Source of the DNA: Sphingobacterium pedocola
GTDB taxonomy: Bacteria; Bacteroidota; Bacteroidia; Sphingobacteriales; Sphingobacteriaceae
Length of the DNA: 64,000 nt
Assembly: GCF_015209965.1 (NCBI RefSeq)
Contig: NZ_MU158693.1
Location: 1 to 64,000 of the forward strand
Direction of reading: 5' to 3'
The position numbers and the translations under genes were made by a program. Positions within the stretch are counted from its first letter, which is position 1. Each line of letters begins with the position of its first letter. Shown here one piece after another: positions 62,101 through 64,000 of this stretch. Under the pieces are notes generated by a model that searched no databases, had not been told where the DNA came from, and saw only the letters and a list, made by a program, of their open reading frames with translations.

Positions 62101-62482
62101 CTGGTTATTGAATTTGGCATTAGGCTATTGGGGAGACCGTTTTGGCGCTACTGCAAGCTACAATCACCGTGGATATCGTACAAACCTGGCCAATGTTAAC
62201 ATGGCAAGAGTAGAGTATGAATTGGCACCAAAACAGCTGGACGCTCAATTTTATGCCCGCTTTTTAAAGAAAAAAATGGAGGTTAAGCTCAATCTGGCCA
62301 ATCTGTTGGACGATTGGACGCGTTATTATGTTAACATCCACGATTACGAACAAGATGAAAACAAACTTTCTGTATTAAAAGAAGGCAAATCTATCCAATA
62401 TAATAAGGAAGAAGGCGACAATATTACCTACCGTAAAAAAGATGGTCGACGTTTCAGTCTTAGTGTCAGTTATAATTTTTAA
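59105..62482 (+). CDS. TonB-dependent receptor with STN and carboxypeptidase-like domains
   Basis: 1125 residues: signal peptide 1-28, STN domain about 35-110 (INEMGKQTNINFIFDLEQIKG), carboxypeptidase-regulatory-like domain about 127-205 (GKIIDDRGAPLPGASIKIG), plug about 225-345 (VLKRVTGLTTVNNRSVIIRGMSDRYNQAMLDGVVIPST, FSGGQVSVNTIDIPSQ), barrel to the C-terminal aromatic end (LSVSYNF). Not of the SusC type: no SusD follows, and the plug lacks the VVGYGTQ box, so this is a classic siderophore/nutrient-type receptor with signalling. Confidence 0.95.
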   Translation: MKSIKQAFIMITLCHILLFLAVPFQTQASLKDINATVNVNYQHIHAHLLINEMGKQTNINFIFDLEQIKGIALKNIHYRNKALGETLLDLESLSPLVFKMINNKSVVVTVENNKKRAPKPQAQQRGRIFGKIIDDRGAPLPGASIKIGQTNQIVQSSLDGSYNFSLTPGPYTIEVSYISFQTKRITQVEVKAGQTTSLNIVLNPATNDLSQVTVTGSFKKESVAGLYAQQKNAASVTDGISAEQIARTPDNDMGQVLKRVTGLTTVNNRSVIIRGMSDRYNQAMLDGVVIPSTSQNRRDFSFDIIPTEMVSSVVVNKTATPDVSAEFSGGQVSVNTIDIPSQNFTSIQYGTGGNSQTTGKDFYRLGERKTSEYFGFFDKSAKIPEGIKTWIWNNRSSQLDAPPGYNLTDPELNGTPLNPAEYGNDIKFNDLDAIAQSKKLNNDPMRLYRYKGAPNQNFRLSLGRVYDLKNGNRFGFAASANFRNEQNIVSFNNVRKSPDGHYIDSLGLGDNGAGTSYRFNSNGGLVANMGLQGRNFKIVLKNMYARTYSDNYNESIQKAREESIPIPTKLVYQLPEAMSLQQHQLIGEYQLPWKIKAEGMFAVNKIKQQILDERKLSYRLTAIIGDKSYFQTPGLMTHSAASTGGTFRDWRMWTNIDETDYNWSAAFSRRFGEGKQVSTLIKLGYQAWSKKRSLDVFKFAPWTRSWVEGTSQKAPPIEASYEQVLATENIGNGEGQAYYYADALGGRYYNGDMSSHALYLMADQKLWDKLRLVYGVRAEYFGLNSKQEELYKRKYGPGNSDPDAIKAAENRVNENNWRFLPSINATYSLTPEFNIRGSYSRTLIRPDFREVGLFGMYDFEIDGYVHGEHVESTLIDNVDVRLEWYPSPGEIISLTGYHKKLDKPIELVQSDQATNAYTFANMENAKNLGLELEIRKNFSFISDQDWAKDLFISANGTLLKSKVNVLTHWTWVNNPETQVAERVQLRYPNQDRPLMGQSPWLLNLALGYWGDRFGATASYNHRGYRTNLANVNMARVEYELAPKQLDAQFYARFLKKKMEVKLNLANLLDDWTRYYVNIHDYEQDENKLSVLKEGKSIQYNKEEGDNITYRKKDGRRFSLSVSYNF

Positions 62483-62520
62483 TAAAAAATCATTGAATTT
62501 GAAAATCAAAAAATAAGCAG

Positions 62521-63366
62521 ATGAAAGCATATATAAGAAACAGTATCGTTATTGTCCTGGTGTCGATAGGTTTATATTCTTGCCAGAAAGCAGAATATGT
62601 AAATTCATTCTCGGAATTTGTCGATGTATATTTTGATGCTGATAAAACCGCGTTGCGAGACAATGGAGCGGGTGTTTTTATTGCAGCCCGGTACAACGGA
62701 AATCCGATCGAATGGAATATAAACACTAAAAAGATCAGAGTAGTTGCAGGTGAAGGAAAATTTGAATTTTATGATACCCGCAATGGAAAAGTGGTTGCAG
62801 AAAAAGTAATCGATGTGAAACCAGGTTCCAAAGAAACCTATACCCTATTCCAGCCTACGATGGATGCTCCAGTCTCTTTTATCGATCCGAACGAACAAGA
62901 TACCGAAAGTCCGGCTCCGGCTGGACATATCAAAGTGAAAGTAGCCAATTATGCCCAAGATCTTATTCCATTTGAAAATCTGGACCTCAAAGTATCCGTA
63001 AGTTATTTTGATGCCGATTTTAATACGGTGGTCGAGGAGATTGGGACGATCAAAGATGTAAAAAACAGCATTGATAAGGCCGAATACCAAGTTATCCCCA
63101 ATGGTCTGCCAAACCCTTTACCTGATTATGGATACCAGTACGTATTCGAATTTGTAAACGGCAGCACCGGGCAGCCCTTACTCAACCATGGCGGAACAGG
63201 TTATTCAAATATCGCATTTAGCCCTGAGGGTATTAATCCACTGCCGGTTAAAAACATCTTTACGCTGTATATGGTTTCCAGGGAAGCTTGGGGAGAGGCT
63301 CCTCCTTTTATCAAAAAAGGAGACACGTTTTACGAAATAACTACCACCGTACTTTTTGCAAACTAA
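62521..63366 (+). CDS. Lipoprotein partner of the TonB receptor, unknown family
   Basis: 281 residues, lipobox GLYSC (Cys21). Mostly beta after the signal: YFDADKTALRDNGAGVFIAARYNG, KIRVVAGEGKFEFYDT, KVKVANYAQDLIPF, YQYVFEFVNGST. No SusD helical repeats. It starts 38 bp after the receptor and is followed by a terminator, so it belongs to the operon, probably as a surface ligand-binding lipoprotein like HmuY or SusE, but I do not recognise the family. Two immunoglobulin-like domains are the likely fold. Confidence 0.8.
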   Translation: MKAYIRNSIVIVLVSIGLYSCQKAEYVNSFSEFVDVYFDADKTALRDNGAGVFIAARYNGNPIEWNINTKKIRVVAGEGKFEFYDTRNGKVVAEKVIDVKPGSKETYTLFQPTMDAPVSFIDPNEQDTESPAPAGHIKVKVANYAQDLIPFENLDLKVSVSYFDADFNTVVEEIGTIKDVKNSIDKAEYQVIPNGLPNPLPDYGYQYVFEFVNGSTGQPLLNHGGTGYSNIAFSPEGINPLPVKNIFTLYMVSREAWGEAPPFIKKGDTFYEITTTVLFAN

Positions 63367-63429
63367 TTTACAATAAACAAAGGTGGAAGCCATCAGCAAG
63401 CGAGCGGACATAAAAGATCAAATATTATC

Positions 63430-63456
63430 AGGCAGGTGCATAAAAAACACCTGCCT
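63430..63456 (+). terminator. Rho-independent terminator of the second sigma operon
   Basis: Perfect 9-bp stem AGGCAGGTG/CACCTGCCT with a 9-nt A-rich loop, followed by TTAAT. Confidence 0.75.
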
Positions 63457-63515
63457 TTAATAAGAAAACAACATGGGATCAACCGAAAGTTCAAATTTGT
63501 TCATAAATTTACCCG

Positions 63516-63725
63516 ATGACAGTAGAAGAATTACGCACTGCCTTATTAGGCAAAGAATATCCTGAAACGGTACAGATAAGCAAGGATCAGATCGTAACCG
63601 ATGTAGATAAGTTCCTTCATATCCAGTTTCTCATGTGCGAACAGTGGACAAGGGATATGACCAAGTCACCGGCCTATGGTAGACTCTTGAAGTTTTATGA
63701 AGCTACATTTGTCCAGATCGGTTAG
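63516..63725 (+). CDS. Small helical protein (69 aa), DUF6965-like
   Basis: 69 residues: MTVEELRTALLGKEYPETVQISKDQIVTDVDKFL, then LKFYEATF. It resembles the small DUF6965 family of Sphingobacteria (ExL...PExxQ...V.DV..F and a late LLxxYE), recalled by eye. No membrane segment. Monocistronic. Confidence 0.55.
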   Translation: MTVEELRTALLGKEYPETVQISKDQIVTDVDKFLHIQFLMCEQWTRDMTKSPAYGRLLKFYEATFVQIG

Positions 63726-63806
63726 CAAATCTTTATTACGCGTACCAAGCAATACAGGACACATTCAATTTTATTTTTATCTTGGGATTATAATTGTGGA
63801 ACGACG

Positions 63807-64000
63807 ATGGATCGAAAAAAAATTGAAATGAAAGACAAACTGGAACCTCAACGACTTATTAAAGTCGCCGCTTTTGATCTTTCTAAGAATATCACAAAAC
63901 CCCACAAACACAATGGCTATTTGGAGCTCGTGTTTCTGTCGTCTACTTCGGGAAAGCATTTCATAGACGGTAGGGAAGCCATCATAATAACACCATGCCT
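63807..64000 (+). CDS. AraC-family regulator, N-terminal part (truncated by window edge)
   Basis: Open from ATG 63807 (or 63828) to the right edge. LIKVAAFDLSKNITKPHKHNGYLELVFLSSTSGKHFIDGREAIII matches the cupin effector domain of AraC proteins of this phylum (HKHNGYLEL). The C-terminal HTH lies outside the window. Confidence 0.7.
   Translation, partial: MDRKKIEMKDKLEPQRLIKVAAFDLSKNITKPHKHNGYLELVFLSSTSGKHFIDGREAIIITPC

Noticed and set aside
1-64000. CRISPR arrays, tRNA or rRNA genes, intact insertion sequences
   Set aside because: No regularly spaced direct repeats, no cloverleaf or rRNA signature sequences and no transposase were seen on either strand.

Overview
The window looks like a chromosomal segment of a Bacteroidota member, most likely Sphingobacteriaceae (Sphingobacterium/Pedobacter type). 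The support is SusC/SusD pairs, ECF sigma/FecR/TonB receptors with an N-terminal STN domain, TAnnTTTG-type promoter boxes, a LytTR two-component system, and families typical of that phylum (DUF4142, DUF5675, SemiSWEET, Sb-PDE-like phosphodiesterase). No rRNA, tRNA, intact insertion sequence or CRISPR array was seen. Family names come from reading the proteins, not from database searches.

1-6790 is a minus-strand uptake operon: ECF sigma factor, FecR anti-sigma, SusC with STN domain, and SusD that runs off the left edge. 7001-8629 is a minus-strand cassette resembling a domesticated phage lysis module (coat- or DNA-binding-like protein, DUF5675, acidic membrane protein, holin-like peptide), followed by repeat-rich spacers. 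9630-13014 is a four-gene minus-strand operon: acyltransferase-like protein, LytS-type kinase, LytTR regulator and an RteC-like protein. Palindromes lie upstream. 13620-21261 holds an AraC regulator, two small exported proteins, and a convergent redoxin-SusC-SusD operon.

21262-36900 is an accessory zone with mixed composition and many gene remains: a nested inverted repeat, an XRE regulator, a DUF1016 fragment, a zeta-like kinase lacking its GGH loop, kinase fragments and a dead erythromycin-esterase gene. Between these lie intact modules: an S41 peptidase, two aldo/keto reductases, an A/T-rich Crp/Fnr-NmrA-SMR block with a matching FNR-type box, a MerR/metallo-hydrolase pair, DUF4142 and SemiSWEET.

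36897-42569 encodes an RND drug-efflux system in which the inner-membrane pump is fused in frame to its outer-membrane factor, with a lipoprotein signal at the joint. It is followed by VOC proteins, a multi-PAS histidine kinase, a PHP phosphodiesterase, a TspO-like protein and a cold-shock protein. 50291-53199 is an overlapping type III polyketide synthase-methyltransferase-FAD oxidoreductase operon. 53495-55706 is a Tat-exported Gfo/Idh oxidoreductase with a TIM-barrel isomerase. 55825-57130 has a hypothetical gene, an AlkD-like gene and an internally deleted hydrolase. 57282-63366 is a second sigma/FecR/TonB-receptor operon, ending in a non-SusD lipoprotein. A small DUF gene and a truncated AraC gene close the window.

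The themes are sensing plus import of large nutrients, drug and stress responses, and recent gene loss and gain in the central third.
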